DNA of 62,813 nucleotides from Bacillus sp. NTK034 (lineage in GTDB: Bacteria > Bacillota > Bacilli > Bacillales > Cytobacillaceae), in NCBI RefSeq assembly GCF_017303275.1, contig NZ_JAFKOJ010000016.1, forward strand, positions 1-62,813. The letters are read 5' to 3'. Within the stretch, counting starts at the first letter, position 1; the number at the start of each line of letters is the position of its first letter. Shown piece by piece: positions 16,052 to 25,107 of the stretch. A program made the position numbers and the translations under genes. The notes under the pieces are model-generated. The model was not told the DNA's origin. It worked only from the letters and a program-made list of their open reading frames with translations, and ran no database searches.

Positions 16052-17101
16052 CTAGCTCTTTATTAAACTGCGTTTTTGTTCCACTAATGGCATTACCGTC
16101 TTTGCAAAGCGTTCCATTTCCTCCAGCTGAGGTGAGAATTGCAATAATAGCAGGTCCAGGCCAGCTTCTTCATATTGCAGGATTCGATCAGCAATTTGCT
16201 CTGGTGTTCCTATTAAGTTTGGCCGCAGACCTCTATTGGAGACAGAGTAATCCTGCAGCTGAATCTGCTGCTCTAATTGTGACTTTGTCGTGAAGTCCTT
16301 AAAGCCTGCGTAACCGCTGGAATCCTTCACAGTCGTGATTTTTTCAAGCTCAGCAAGAGCCTCTTCTTCTGTTTCACGGCAAATAACATACGCAGCCATT
16401 CCGAAAGAACTGAATGGCGCATTCCCCGTTTGTTCACGCCGTCCCTTCATTTCTCCTATTTTCCGGTCAATCTCTTCAACCGTTCCGCCGTGCATGACAT
16501 AAGCATCACATTTTTCTGCAATGGTCTGCTTGCCTTTTTCGCTCTCACCGCCTGCATAAAGAATGGGGTTAGGCCGTTGAACAGGCTTCGGTGCAAGCTT
16601 CGTTTCATTTAAGTCGTAAAATTGGCCAGAAAAGCTGAAGGTATCTTCTGTCCATAAGCCTTTCAGAACATCAATGAACTCCTCGGTGCGGGCATAACGC
16701 TCATCATGTTCTGTAAAAATACCACCATATTGACGCGCTTCTTCAGCCCACCAGGCAGAAACAACATTAAGAGTAAAGCGGCCGCTGCTGATTTGATCAA
16801 TATTGGCTGCCATTTTTGCTGCTACAGCAGGATTATGAAAACCAGGGCGGATCGCGGTCATAATTTCAATTTTTTCCGTCACGGCTGCAAGTGCGGCTGC
16901 CGTGGACCAGGCTTCAAGAGAATCATGGTCCGTTCCTTTAATATCATTTAAATATAATTCAGCTATTAACGTAGTCGAGTATCCCCATTTTTCAGCCGAC
17001 TGAATGACGTTTTTAGCATATTCAAAGGTTGGCGGCATATTTTCGTCTTCTACATTTCGCAGCCAGCCTCCAAAAATCGGCAACCAGAAACCATATTTCA
17101 T
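16052..17101 (-). CDS. LLM-class flavin-dependent monooxygenase (SsuD/SfnG-like)
   Basis: The 349-residue protein resembles alkanesulfonate and dimethylsulfone monooxygenases: KYGFWLPIFGGWLRN at the N-terminus, HDSLEAWSTAAALAA, the conserved SSGRFTLNVVSAWW segment, and EFIDVLKGLWTEDTFSFSG. These enzymes use FMNH2 and O2 to release sulfite or sulfinate from organosulfur compounds. Control by a SAM-sensing S-box fits a sulfur-scavenging role. Start choice: GAGGAGAG precedes ATG 17101; a further upstream start would add seven residues over the ribosome site. It is the first gene of the operon with the ATP-grasp ligase. Confidence 0.88.
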   Translation of the reverse strand: MKYGFWLPIFGGWLRNVEDENMPPTFEYAKNVIQSAEKWGYSTTLIAELYLNDIKGTDHDSLEAWSTAAALAAVTEKIEIMTAIRPGFHNPAVAAKMAANIDQISSGRFTLNVVSAWWAEEARQYGGIFTEHDERYARTEEFIDVLKGLWTEDTFSFSGQFYDLNETKLAPKPVQRPNPILYAGGESEKGKQTIAEKCDAYVMHGGTVEEIDRKIGEMKGRREQTGNAPFSSFGMAAYVICRETEEEALAELEKITTVKDSSGYAGFKDFTTKSQLEQQIQLQDYSVSNRGLRPNLIGTPEQIADRILQYEEAGLDLLLLQFSPQLEEMERFAKTVMPLVEQKRSLIKS

Positions 17102-17171
17102 TTTTCTTCTCTCCTCTTGCATTTTTAAATATCTACTTTTCGCATAACTTAAGTTGGATTTATAAACAATT

Positions 17172-17316
17172 AAAAAACTCTCCTCCTAAGAAGAGAGTTT
17201 TTTAAACCCTCTTCTCATCTTTCAAGCGATGCGCTTGCTGGAATTGGCACAGTATTCATCAGAACCTGCTGCCGAGGCTTCAAAGGGCCAGTCCCTCCAC
17301 CTCTCTGGATAAGAAG
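17172..17316 (-). promoter_or_regulatory. S-box (SAM-I) riboswitch with terminator
   Basis: On the minus strand, 5' CTTCTTATCCAGAGAGGTGG, then AGGGACTGGCCCTTTGAAGC, CTCGGCAGCAG, TGTGCCAATTCC and GATGAGAAG: all the conserved blocks of the S-box aptamer (17211-17316). An expression-platform hairpin AAAAAACTCTC/GAGAGTTTTTT with T-run follows at 17172-17203, about 70 bases before the monooxygenase start. When SAM is abundant, transcription should stop here; the operon turns on in methionine or sulfur limitation. Confidence 0.95.
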
Positions 17317-17449
17317 AAAATATTCAATTTTTTAATTATTTAAAGCGATAATAATTAAAATTCATGGAATTGTCAATCAATTATTTCTGAATTCTAAATA
17401 AAATTAATATGTTTTTTCCTGATTTTAGGTAAATTCCCGCTAAAAGTTT

Positions 17450-17492
17450 CCCACCTAAACTGCCCCGTTAGTCGAAAGAAACGCATCACGCT
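17450..17492 (-). repeat. Dispersed repeat copy R12 (hairpin part)
   Basis: CACCTAAACTGCCCCGTTAGTCG, with CTAAA/TTAG-type arms, in the gap beyond the ferritin-like gene. The terminator half is degraded. Confidence 0.6.
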
Positions 17493-17560
17493 GTCCAAAG
17501 ATATACCCGCACGTTTAAGTACATCGTTACAATCCAATCATCTAATTGAAGGAGCATACA

Positions 17561-17625
17561 ATGAAATATGTAGTCAAATTATTTCATTAAAATAATTATG
17601 GATAACCCTCAATGGAAGGTTATCC
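17561..17625 (+). other. Nine-codon ORF with ribosome site followed by a hairpin
   Basis: GAAGGAGCATACA precedes ATG 17561, which encodes MKYVVKLFH and a stop. GGATAACC and GGTTATCC arms at 17600-17625 then form a hairpin without a strong T-run. It may be a gene remnant or a tiny peptide; no downstream gene on this strand lies close enough to be attenuated. Confidence 0.3.
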
Positions 17626-17689
17626 ACTTCATTTGAATTTCACTTAAAAATTTCCTTTAGACCCACAAAAGGAACTATGCTTCTCTAAC

Positions 17690-18196
17690 TTAGTTTCGCG
17701 CTTGGCCCCTTTCGAATGCATCCAAATGGTTCATTGAGGCATTTCTTAACTGTGTAAATACTGTTCTTACATCTGTTGGAAGATTTAAAGACAGAAATTT
17801 ATTATACATACTTATATTCTCTATCTCACCTTGTACTCCAAAGGCAAAAGCTTTTTTTATTGATTCTGGGGCAGTAACAAACATCCTTGAAATATCTTCT
17901 GGGACAGGTACTTGATATCGTTCAAGAAGTGGAAGTAACGCACTAATATGCCTCAATTCAGCTTCTTGGATTCGGGCAAATGTACGTATATAACCAAAGT
18001 TTAAAAGAATATTATTATACCTGGCCTGAGCAAGAAATTCATCTTGTAAAGCAAAAGTCAGCATCTGAGGTAAAGTTAATGTTGGAGCATTCAAAGCCCC
18101 TTTGGCACCATAGCCGTTAGCATTTTGTCTTTCTGATGATGGTTGCAAATGATGATAAGGGGGGTGACTATAGGAGTGGAAATTTTTCGCATACAT
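17690..18196 (-). CDS. Ferritin-like (DUF2202-type) protein, possibly spore-associated
   Basis: The 168-residue protein has a His/Tyr/Pro-rich N-terminal tail (YAKNFHSYSHPPYHH) followed by a four-helix bundle with ferritin-like carboxylate pattern: ALQDEFLAQARYN, FARIQEAELRHISALL, GVQGEIENISMYNKFL and NASMNHLDAFERG. Each helix supplies E or E-x-x-H ligands for a di-metal site. The tail resembles Bacillus spore coat or surface proteins. It is divergent from a cupin gene with a similar Tyr/Pro-rich start. A role in metal or oxidant handling in or on the spore is an inference. Confidence 0.75.
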   Translation of the reverse strand: MYAKNFHSYSHPPYHHLQPSSERQNANGYGAKGALNAPTLTLPQMLTFALQDEFLAQARYNNILLNFGYIRTFARIQEAELRHISALLPLLERYQVPVPEDISRMFVTAPESIKKAFAFGVQGEIENISMYNKFLSLNLPTDVRTVFTQLRNASMNHLDAFERGQARN

Positions 18197-18417
18197 TATT
18201 TTATTCTCACCTCTTAAATTATTTTCCTGCTACTGAGCGGCTGTTGTAGCTCATTGTCCTCCTCAATAAAAGTAATTCCTCTTATTAGATTATTATGAAA
18301 GGAATTGAAATGTACCTTGGAAACTCGAAAGTGTCATTTAACTTTAATAAGTACCTTCCTCTTCTACGTACATAAGATAATTTATTGATAATAAATAAAA
18401 TGAAGGGATTGAGGAAA

Positions 18418-19224
18418 ATGTACTGTATGCCCTATACGTATCAAAATCCTTATTATGCAAATGTACCAGCACAACCTTACGGAAATCCAACTGGTTATTG
18501 GGCTTATTCTAATGATTTGGCATTCCGTTCTTATCGTTCATTTTATGGTGATAGCAGAGACGTATTAAAAGATTATGGATCAAACCCATTTGTTATAAAT
18601 ATCAATGAGGCCGCAAAACAAAACAGCACGTATCGTACTGCACTGTGGACAGGAAATCATTTGCAAGTTACACTAATGAGTCTTAATGTTGGTGAAGATA
18701 TCGGATTGGAAATTCACCCTGATGTGGATCAATTCTTACGTGTTGAACAAGGTCAAGGGATTGTACAAATGGGCAAAAATAAAGATAATTTAAGTTTCCA
18801 ATGGAGAATCTTCGATGACTCTGCTATTATGATACCGGCTGGAATGTGGCACAATGTCACAAATACAGGAAATGTTCCGTTAAAACTATACTCCATATAT
18901 GCCCCGCCAAACCACCCATTTGGTACAGTTCATAAAACGAAGGCAGATGCAATGGCAATCGAAGAAGGTATGGGGAATGGAAATGGGAAAACAGTAACTT
19001 TCGGAAAGACTCCAGATGAATGGGTAAGACATACGGAGTTTTTGGTAAAAGAAGGCTTGGAGGACGTTAAACGAGGAATTAATATGACACACATACTTCA
19101 AGAGTTTATTCTAATGGGAGTTCTTGTAGGGAAGGGGTATTCTCCTGAAAAAGCATATGAAACAGTAGAAGAATGGGAACGTACAGGAAAATCCAAACTT
19201 CTTCAGGAAAGCAAAAATATGTAG
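18418..19224 (+). CDS. Cupin-domain protein with Tyr/Pro-rich N-terminus
   Basis: The 268-residue protein begins with about 40 residues rich in Tyr, Pro and Asn (MPYTYQNPYYANVPAQPYG), then a cupin barrel: LEIHPDVDQFLRVEQGQG gives the first metal motif (His, then Asp in place of His, and Glu near it) and MIPAGMWHNVTNTG the second. After it comes a helical tail with EKAYETVEEWERTGKSK. Similar cupins act as isomerases or storage-type proteins; the substrate is unknown. Start choice: ATG 18418 with AAGGGATTGAGG before it; an in-frame TTG at 18385 lacks a site. It is divergent from the ferritin-like gene. Confidence 0.8.
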   Translation: MYCMPYTYQNPYYANVPAQPYGNPTGYWAYSNDLAFRSYRSFYGDSRDVLKDYGSNPFVININEAAKQNSTYRTALWTGNHLQVTLMSLNVGEDIGLEIHPDVDQFLRVEQGQGIVQMGKNKDNLSFQWRIFDDSAIMIPAGMWHNVTNTGNVPLKLYSIYAPPNHPFGTVHKTKADAMAIEEGMGNGNGKTVTFGKTPDEWVRHTEFLVKEGLEDVKRGINMTHILQEFILMGVLVGKGYSPEKAYETVEEWERTGKSKLLQESKNM

Positions 19225-19290
19225 AGCAACCGTAACTCGATAATCAAATGCTTTCGTTAAATAATGATATATTATTTCCTGCTGCATTAA

Positions 19291-19319
19291 AAACTCGTCA
19301 GTCATGACGAGTTTATTTT
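19291..19319 (+). terminator. Terminator after cupin gene
   Basis: AAACTCGTCA and TGACGAGTTT pair perfectly around GTCA and are followed by ATTTTG. Confidence 0.75.
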
Positions 19320-19417
19320 GTGTTATTTTCGATAGTTTAATAGCCCATTCGTGTGTCAATTAAATAAAAAATGCACCCCAAATAGCCCTTTATGGCAAAT
19401 ACATCATTTCTCCTTGT

Positions 19418-19440
19418 TCAGCTAATCTGCCCCTCGTATA
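19418..19440 (-). repeat. Repeat copy R13, cut after the loop
   Basis: CAGCTAATCTGCCCC matches the left arm and loop of the repeat and then diverges at about 19434, where the right arm GTTAGTC would be expected. The IS110-type element begins in this region, so the repeat may have been its target. A possible continuation TTAGTCACAAG lies at 21109-21119, beyond the element. Confidence 0.4.
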
Positions 19441-19507
19441 TTATGTTTAACTCCTTAAATACCATTCTCTTTTTCATCTTTTCTATCAATATAAGGTGGT
19501 CTGTTTG

Positions 19508-19752
19508 GACGTCTCGAGATATTTCTAGATAATGGTCTTAGGATCATTTGGGACAATTCTTCCTGCCCCTGTAGCTTGACTACATCTAAAGACTGTTTCT
19601 CAGTGTACGTGCGGCACTTCATACTCGCAGGCTGAGCGCACTGCCTCTCGAACTCAGGTGACAAGCAGCCCTGAGGCGGCTTTCGATGCAGATGCAGTTC
19701 TGATACACGAGGTTGATGATCGGCGTCCATACTAGAGATATCTCGAGGCGTC
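19508..19752 (+). ncRNA. Candidate bridge RNA region of the IS110 element
   Basis: Upstream of the transposase lies about 250 bases of higher GC than the flanks, closed by a long inverted repeat: GACGTCTCGAGATATTTCTA near 19509 and TAGAGATATCTCGAGGCGTC near 19734 pair over about 20 bases. Inner hairpins include CTCAGG/CCTGAG near 19658-19680. IS110-group elements encode their bridge RNA in this left non-coding part. The structure is seen; the function is inferred from the family. Confidence 0.5.
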
Positions 19753-19797
19753 CAAGGAAATACCCAATGATTCCACAATGAAAGGAGGGTAACCCCC

Positions 19798-21027
19798 ATG
19801 CGATTATTTGTTGGTTTAGACGTAAGTTCGTTTGACATGAAAGGCTGTATCCTTGATCAGGAAGGATCAAAAGTGGATACCTTCACGGTATCAAATGACC
19901 TTCCAGGAGCCACAGTTTTGAAGGAACGAATCCTCGGCCTTGCGAAAGGACGTAAAGTTGAAAGCGTTAAGATCGGTTTGGAGTCCACTTCGGTCTATAG
20001 CTTCCATCCTTCTATGTTCCTTCATTATGATGAAGACCTTAAGGTCTTTGACACTCAAGTGTTCGTCATTAATCCGAAACAGATTGCCAACTTCAAGAAA
20101 AGCTATTCGGATATGAATAAGACGGATGAAATTGATGCATTCGTGATTGCCGATTATGTCCGATTCGGCCGTAACCAGATGTCCATTGTCAAGGAGAGCC
20201 AGTATGTCGCACTCCAACAGTTGACCCGTTCACGTTATCACTTGGTTAAGATGATGACAAAGGAGAAACAGCACTTTCTCCAACATCTGAATTTCAAGTG
20301 CAGCAACTTTTCCCATGAGGTGGACTCTTCCGCCTTCGGAAATGCGATGATGGACCTCTTCCTCGAAAGATACAGCCTGGAAGAACTGGCCCAGATGCCT
20401 TTAGATGAATTGGCTGCGTTCCTTCAGGAACACGGGAAGAATCGTTTCTCTGATCCCGATAAAGTAGCTACTTCCATCCAACGGGCAGTCCGCTCTTCCT
20501 ACCGCTTAGATAAAGTGGTAGAAGACTCAATGGATCTCCTTTTAGGTACTTCCATTGAGCTGATCCGTTCCTTTCAGAAACAGATCAAGGAAATCGACAA
20601 AGCCATTACCCGTCTAATGACAGGCCTTTCCCAGACCTTGGAGACTATACCGGGCATCGGACCTGTATATGCCGCAGGCATTATTGCCGAAATCGGCCAG
20701 ATTGAACGTTTTGAAGATGAAAGCAAGATTGCCAAATATGCAGGTCTATACTGGCGGAAACACCAGTCTGGCCGCTTTACAGCTGAAGACACTTCTCTTT
20801 CGCGACAAGGAAACGAATATCTGCGCTACTACCTCGTTGAAGCCGCCAACTCGGTTAGGAGACAGATTCCCGAATATCGCGAGTTTTACCAAAAGAAATG
20901 TCTTGAAGTTCCAAAACATCAACACAAACGTGCCCTCGTCCTAACAGCAAGAAAACTCGTGCGATTGGTGGATGCGCTGCTTCGCAAACGCCAAGTCTTT
21001 GCGCAAGAAAGGTGCGTGAAGATCTGA
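19798..21027 (+). CDS. IS110-family transposase
   Basis: The 409-residue protein has the N-terminal RuvC-like DEDD domain (LFVGLDVSSFDMKG with the first Asp; GLESTSVYS; NKTDEIDAFVIADY with the last acidic pair) and the C-terminal Transposase_20 domain with the helix-hairpin-helix-like TIPGIGPVYAAGIIAEIG and the Ser-containing RQGNEYLRYYLVEAA region. It is full length and uninterrupted, so the element may be active. AAAGGAGGGTAACCCCC precedes ATG 19798. Confidence 0.95.
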   Translation: MRLFVGLDVSSFDMKGCILDQEGSKVDTFTVSNDLPGATVLKERILGLAKGRKVESVKIGLESTSVYSFHPSMFLHYDEDLKVFDTQVFVINPKQIANFKKSYSDMNKTDEIDAFVIADYVRFGRNQMSIVKESQYVALQQLTRSRYHLVKMMTKEKQHFLQHLNFKCSNFSHEVDSSAFGNAMMDLFLERYSLEELAQMPLDELAAFLQEHGKNRFSDPDKVATSIQRAVRSSYRLDKVVEDSMDLLLGTSIELIRSFQKQIKEIDKAITRLMTGLSQTLETIPGIGPVYAAGIIAEIGQIERFEDESKIAKYAGLYWRKHQSGRFTAEDTSLSRQGNEYLRYYLVEAANSVRRQIPEYREFYQKKCLEVPKHQHKRALVLTARKLVRLVDALLRKRQVFAQERCVKI

Positions 21028-21414
21028 CAAATATACTTTGTCAGCGCAAGCCTTCCTGATTTCCAGTAAATTACATTTATTTACTGGTGTAGTTCCTTAC
21101 GGTCTTTTTTAGTCACAAGTAAATTGAAAACTAAACATCTTTAAACTTTTGGAGTTGACATATTACCGCAGGTCTTTAATTGATTTTAAATGCTGCACAC
21201 CAGCATCTAAATAATCTCTAATTTAATTCACTTCTCAAATGTCCACTCAGGTATGCATAGCCTCTGGTGGTTTCTCTTTTTTCGTGCCCATTAAATTTTG
21301 TATAAACGCAATAAACTCACAATCTTGGTCAAATGAATATCTTTTAATAAACTGAGCATGATAATTTTGATCAAAATCCTTGTTAGGACTATCTCAAAGA
21401 GCAGGTGAAATTTA

Positions 21415-22977
21415 TTGACTCGATTGCTTCTTATTATTAGCATATCTATTCTTGTAATAGGCTGCACCAGCTGTGGTAATAAAGCAGATGAACAGGAAAA
21501 GAAAGTATCTGTTATTCAAACAGAAAGTCAGACCTCACCTAAAATTATACTTCTTGTTATCGATTCACTTATGGATGAGCCGTTAAAGAATGCTATCCAG
21601 GAGAAGAATGCCCCTGCTCTTGCCTTCTTTTTAAAACACGGCCAATATAGTAAAAATTTAGTAAGTTCCTATCCAACCATGTCGGTTACAATCGACAGCT
21701 CTTTAATAACTGGTACTTACCCGGATCAAAGTAAGATTCCTGGACTTGTTTGGTTTGATAATAATGAGAAGCAAATCAACACTTATGGGAATGGCATGTT
21801 TGAAATTATGAAACTCGGGGTTTCCCGATTTGCTGATAATATCATGCATCAATATAACAATGTTGACCTCAGTCCAAATGTAAGAACTATACATGAAGAT
21901 CTGAACAATTTAAAAAAAGATTCAGCATCCATTAACGCATTTATTTATCGGGGAAATTATCATCATACCCTTAAAGTTCCAAAGTTGATAACAAAAGTGA
22001 GCAATCTGCCTGAGGAATACGAAACCCTTGGACCAAAAATACTGTCTTTAGGGGCATTTATACGCCAGGACCCAAAGAATAATCACATCGTCAATCGTAT
22101 AGGACTTAATGATGCCTTCGCGGTTCAAGAATTAAAATATCTATTGAAAAAAAATATTCTTCCTGAATTTACAATCCTGTACATCTCAGAAAATGACTTT
22201 ACTGTACATAGGAAAGGTCCAGATACAACAAAAGGAATTGAAAAACTTGATAAGCATCTCCAGGAGGTCCTGAATATTTTCCCAAAATGGGAAGATGCCC
22301 TAAATAATAACATTTGGGTTATCATTGGAGACAGTAATCAGTCGTCTGTCAATGAACGAAAAAAAGAGGCACTAATAGATTTACAAGAAATCCTTTCTAA
22401 ATACAGAATTTTAAAGCTCGGTAAGCCTGTTTCAGAAGACGATCAAATTGTCATTACAGCAAATGAACGGATGGCCTATATCTATAAAATTAACGAGAGT
22501 GTTTCTGTAAAAAATATCGCAGGAAAATTGCAAACTGACCCTCGGATTGCCTGGATTGCAAGGAAAGAAAAAGAGATGATACATGTGATATCCGGAGATC
22601 ATAAGGGGTCCTTTATTTTTAAACCAGGCGGGACCTATAACGATATTTATAATCAAGCCTGGACTATTAAAGGAAATACCTCCATTCTCGATTTATCCTT
22701 AAAGGACAAGAATATTCATTATGGGGATTATCCTGATGGATTAGCAAGGTTATATGGAGCTATGCAGTCTCAGGAAGGTGAATTTCTTGTTGTTGATGCA
22801 AAACCCGGATTTGAATTCATTGGAGAAAGTTCACCTGAACATTCCGGCGGCGGTGCCCATGGTTCAATGCATAAAGAGGATTCACTAATCCCCATCATTG
22901 TTACAGGAACCAATAAAAGTATCGATCAGCTGCGGATTGTAGATTTAAAAAAATGGATTTTGGATTTTTGGAATTAA
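21415..22977 (+). CDS. Alkaline-phosphatase-superfamily phosphodiesterase lipoprotein
   Basis: The 520-residue protein carries a lipobox (SILVIGCTSC, about residues 10-20) and the type I phosphodiesterase/nucleotide pyrophosphatase fold: first metal Asp in LLVIDSLMDEP, nucleophile region SYPTMSVTIDSSLITGTYP, Asp/His metal pair in YISENDFTVHRKGP, a GDSNQ segment where most members have GDHG, and a C-terminal EHSGGGAHGSMH supplying His. It should hydrolyse phosphate mono- or diesters outside the cell. TTG 21415 follows GCAGGTGA. The missing His after the GDS motif may alter metal binding. The 387 bases before it hold the IS end and no gene. Confidence 0.8.
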   Translation: MTRLLLIISISILVIGCTSCGNKADEQEKKVSVIQTESQTSPKIILLVIDSLMDEPLKNAIQEKNAPALAFFLKHGQYSKNLVSSYPTMSVTIDSSLITGTYPDQSKIPGLVWFDNNEKQINTYGNGMFEIMKLGVSRFADNIMHQYNNVDLSPNVRTIHEDLNNLKKDSASINAFIYRGNYHHTLKVPKLITKVSNLPEEYETLGPKILSLGAFIRQDPKNNHIVNRIGLNDAFAVQELKYLLKKNILPEFTILYISENDFTVHRKGPDTTKGIEKLDKHLQEVLNIFPKWEDALNNNIWVIIGDSNQSSVNERKKEALIDLQEILSKYRILKLGKPVSEDDQIVITANERMAYIYKINESVSVKNIAGKLQTDPRIAWIARKEKEMIHVISGDHKGSFIFKPGGTYNDIYNQAWTIKGNTSILDLSLKDKNIHYGDYPDGLARLYGAMQSQEGEFLVVDAKPGFEFIGESSPEHSGGGAHGSMHKEDSLIPIIVTGTNKSIDQLRIVDLKKWILDFWN

Positions 22978-23007
22978 TTAGTTTCCATGCCTCGCACACA
23001 AGTATAA

Positions 23008-23036
23008 AGCCCTCAGAACTTGAGGGCTCATTTTTA
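23008..23036 (+). terminator. Terminator after phosphodiesterase gene
   Basis: AGCCCTCA and TGAGGGCT arms with a GAACT loop, followed by CATTTTT. Confidence 0.8.
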
Positions 23037-23082
23037 TATTTATATTAGTACTTTTGTATAAAGCAAGTAAATTAACGTTATT

Positions 23083-24081
23083 TTAATACATATCCTTCTG
23101 AGTAAAATTCCAAAACGCCACAGCAAGACAGGCAGCCGTCCAAACCCCGAGCACGGTCAGCGAAAACGGCAGGGACATCCCTTCAATCGGCGGTGCCTGG
23201 CCTTCCAAGTAGTTAATCAGATCAAAGTTCAAGTTCACTAAAAACTTGGAGCTCGTCCAGCTCGAGCCGATAGAAGATAGCAGAGTGCCTGCGATTAACA
23301 CAGCCATCATCGCCCCTATTCCAGTCGCTGTATTTTTCACCAGAACTGATATCATAAGGCTTATGGTTCCAACAACCGCTGTTACTACCCAGGCAAGGCC
23401 AACTGACATCAGCAGGTATTCCCACATCGGCAGTGTATGGATGTATTCCGTTGAAAATTCACCAGATGCAGAAGCTTGAAATCCGGTTAAAATAGGTGCG
23501 GTCCATCCATCATATCCGAGCACGATTCCTGAAACCCCATAACAGACAATCACGGTTGCCGCCATCAGCATGGAAGTATACAGTAAAATCGTCAGCCATT
23601 TAGCCATCAGGATTCTCCATCTTTTAACCGGCCGGGACAGTAATGTTTTGATGGTGCCATCATTATATTCCCCGCTCACAATATCAGCCATGATAATAAT
23701 AATGAATAAAGGCAGGACAAGTGTGACCCCCTGTGAGAAAAAGATGCGGATAAACGTAGGGGCTCCAGGATAGTTCGGGTTGATATCGTTGTCCAGATAA
23801 TACTGCTTCTGCTTCAGATCAAATTCAAGGAACTGTCTGAAATCGTCCTGTATTCCACTCGATGCGAGCCGATTTTGCCGATCGACAATCTCCTGCTGAA
23901 GCTCCACCCGCCAGTCCAGGGTGCCCTGCTTTTCTATTTTCTCCTGTATCTCCCTGTATTGTGCATATGTAAACATCGAGACCAGAATGACTAATATAAC
24001 GCTGACAACCGCCAGGCGTTTTTTGGAAGCAATTTTCATCACTTCATTACGAATCAGTCCAACCATATTCGGATTAGACAA
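23083..24081 (-). CDS. ABC-2 transporter permease (BcrB/NatB-like)
   Basis: The 332-residue membrane protein has one N-terminal helix (about 19-39), a long extracytoplasmic segment rich in Glu and Gln (about 40-115), then five more helices. The GEYNDGTIKTLLSRPVKRWRI motif on the cytoplasmic side is typical of bacitracin-type ABC permeases of the ABC-2 superfamily. It overlaps the ATPase gene by 8 bases. The pair probably exports or relieves a peptide antibiotic or other amphiphile; no regulator is adjacent. Confidence 0.88.
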   Translation of the reverse strand: MSNPNMVGLIRNEVMKIASKKRLAVVSVILVILVSMFTYAQYREIQEKIEKQGTLDWRVELQQEIVDRQNRLASSGIQDDFRQFLEFDLKQKQYYLDNDINPNYPGAPTFIRIFFSQGVTLVLPLFIIIIMADIVSGEYNDGTIKTLLSRPVKRWRILMAKWLTILLYTSMLMAATVIVCYGVSGIVLGYDGWTAPILTGFQASASGEFSTEYIHTLPMWEYLLMSVGLAWVVTAVVGTISLMISVLVKNTATGIGAMMAVLIAGTLLSSIGSSWTSSKFLVNLNFDLINYLEGQAPPIEGMSLPFSLTVLGVWTAACLAVAFWNFTQKDMY

Positions 24082-25000
24082 TATGATCGCCTCCTGTCAA
24101 ACTGATAAATAGGTCCTCCAATGTCTGCACTTTCCTTTCGATCGTCCATACCTCAATACCCGCCTTCATTAAAGCCTCATTCAGATTTGAGGTTTTGCTT
24201 TCATCCATAAGTGTGTGTATAGTATGGTCATCGTATAGTTCTGCAGCCTGGACATATGGGGATTCTTGTAAAATAGCAAGTGCACGAATAGAATCACTGA
24301 CTCTCCAATCCACACCGGATGACAGTGCACCAACCAAATCGCTTACGCTGCCGACCTTGACGATTTTCCCATGGCTCATAATAGCCACACGATCCGCCAG
24401 CAATTCGATTTCACTTAAAATATGACTGGATACGAGCACCGAAAGGCCCGTATCATCGACCAGCTTCCTGATAAATGTCCGAAGGTCTTTTATTCCCATC
24501 GGGTCCAAGCCATTCGTAGGCTCATCCAATATCAGCACATCCGGGCGGCCTAACAATGCTTGTGCAATACCAAGACGCTGACGCATTCCTAATGAATAGG
24601 TCCGAACCTGATCATCAATTCTAGCAGTCAGATCAACCAGATCAATGACTTCCTGTATCCGTTCTTCATCCACATCAGGCAGCATCCGCGCAAACATCTG
24701 CAGGTTGTCGCGGCCGCTCAAATACTTATACAGCTCGGGATTTTCGACGATAGAACCAAGGCGCTGCATCGCCTGAACAAATTGCTTTCTTACATCAAAA
24801 CCGCAGATGTGAATCTTCCCGGATGTTGGCTTAATGAGCCCGACAAGCATCCGGATCGTGGTGGTTTTACCTGCGCCATTAGGACCCAGGAACCCAAATA
24901 CTTCTCCTGGATAAATGTCAAATGATATATTATCAATAATCGTTTTCTTTCCAATGATTTTCGTTACATTTTCCAATTGGACTGTCGGCTTTAAGCTCAT
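24074..25000 (-). CDS. ABC transporter ATP-binding protein (BcrA-like)
   Basis: The 308-residue ATPase has Walker A GPNGAGKTTT, Q-loop near residue 85, signature YSLGMRQRLGIAQ, Walker B VLILDEPTNGLDP and H-loop SSHILSE, followed by an extra C-terminal domain of about 90 residues typical of BcrA/NatA exporters. It drives the overlapping permease at 23083. Confidence 0.92.
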   Translation of the reverse strand: MSLKPTVQLENVTKIIGKKTIIDNISFDIYPGEVFGFLGPNGAGKTTTIRMLVGLIKPTSGKIHICGFDVRKQFVQAMQRLGSIVENPELYKYLSGRDNLQMFARMLPDVDEERIQEVIDLVDLTARIDDQVRTYSLGMRQRLGIAQALLGRPDVLILDEPTNGLDPMGIKDLRTFIRKLVDDTGLSVLVSSHILSEIELLADRVAIMSHGKIVKVGSVSDLVGALSSGVDWRVSDSIRALAILQESPYVQAAELYDDHTIHTLMDESKTSNLNEALMKAGIEVWTIERKVQTLEDLFISLTGGDHIV

Positions 25001-25107
25001 AGCATCACCCTTGTTCTATTCTAACTAAATTTTCGAACAAACACTCTTTTAAATACTCCATTTGAGAAAAAAATGGATACAATCACATTAGAAGGAGAGG
25101 TAAAACG

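Larger units (their letters stand above)
19441..21110 (+). mobile_element. IS110-family insertion sequence (ends approximate)
   Basis: The unit comprises a structured non-coding left part (about 19500-19790), one DEDD transposase gene and about 85 bases on the right with two hairpins, CTGACAAA...TTTGTCAG at 21025-21045 and CCAGTAAA...TTTACTGG at 21062-21086. IS110 elements have no terminal inverted repeats and make little or no target duplication, so the ends cannot be fixed from one copy; the coordinates given are the limits suggested by loss of repeat R13 on the left and return of AT-rich host-like sequence on the right. Confidence 0.7.
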
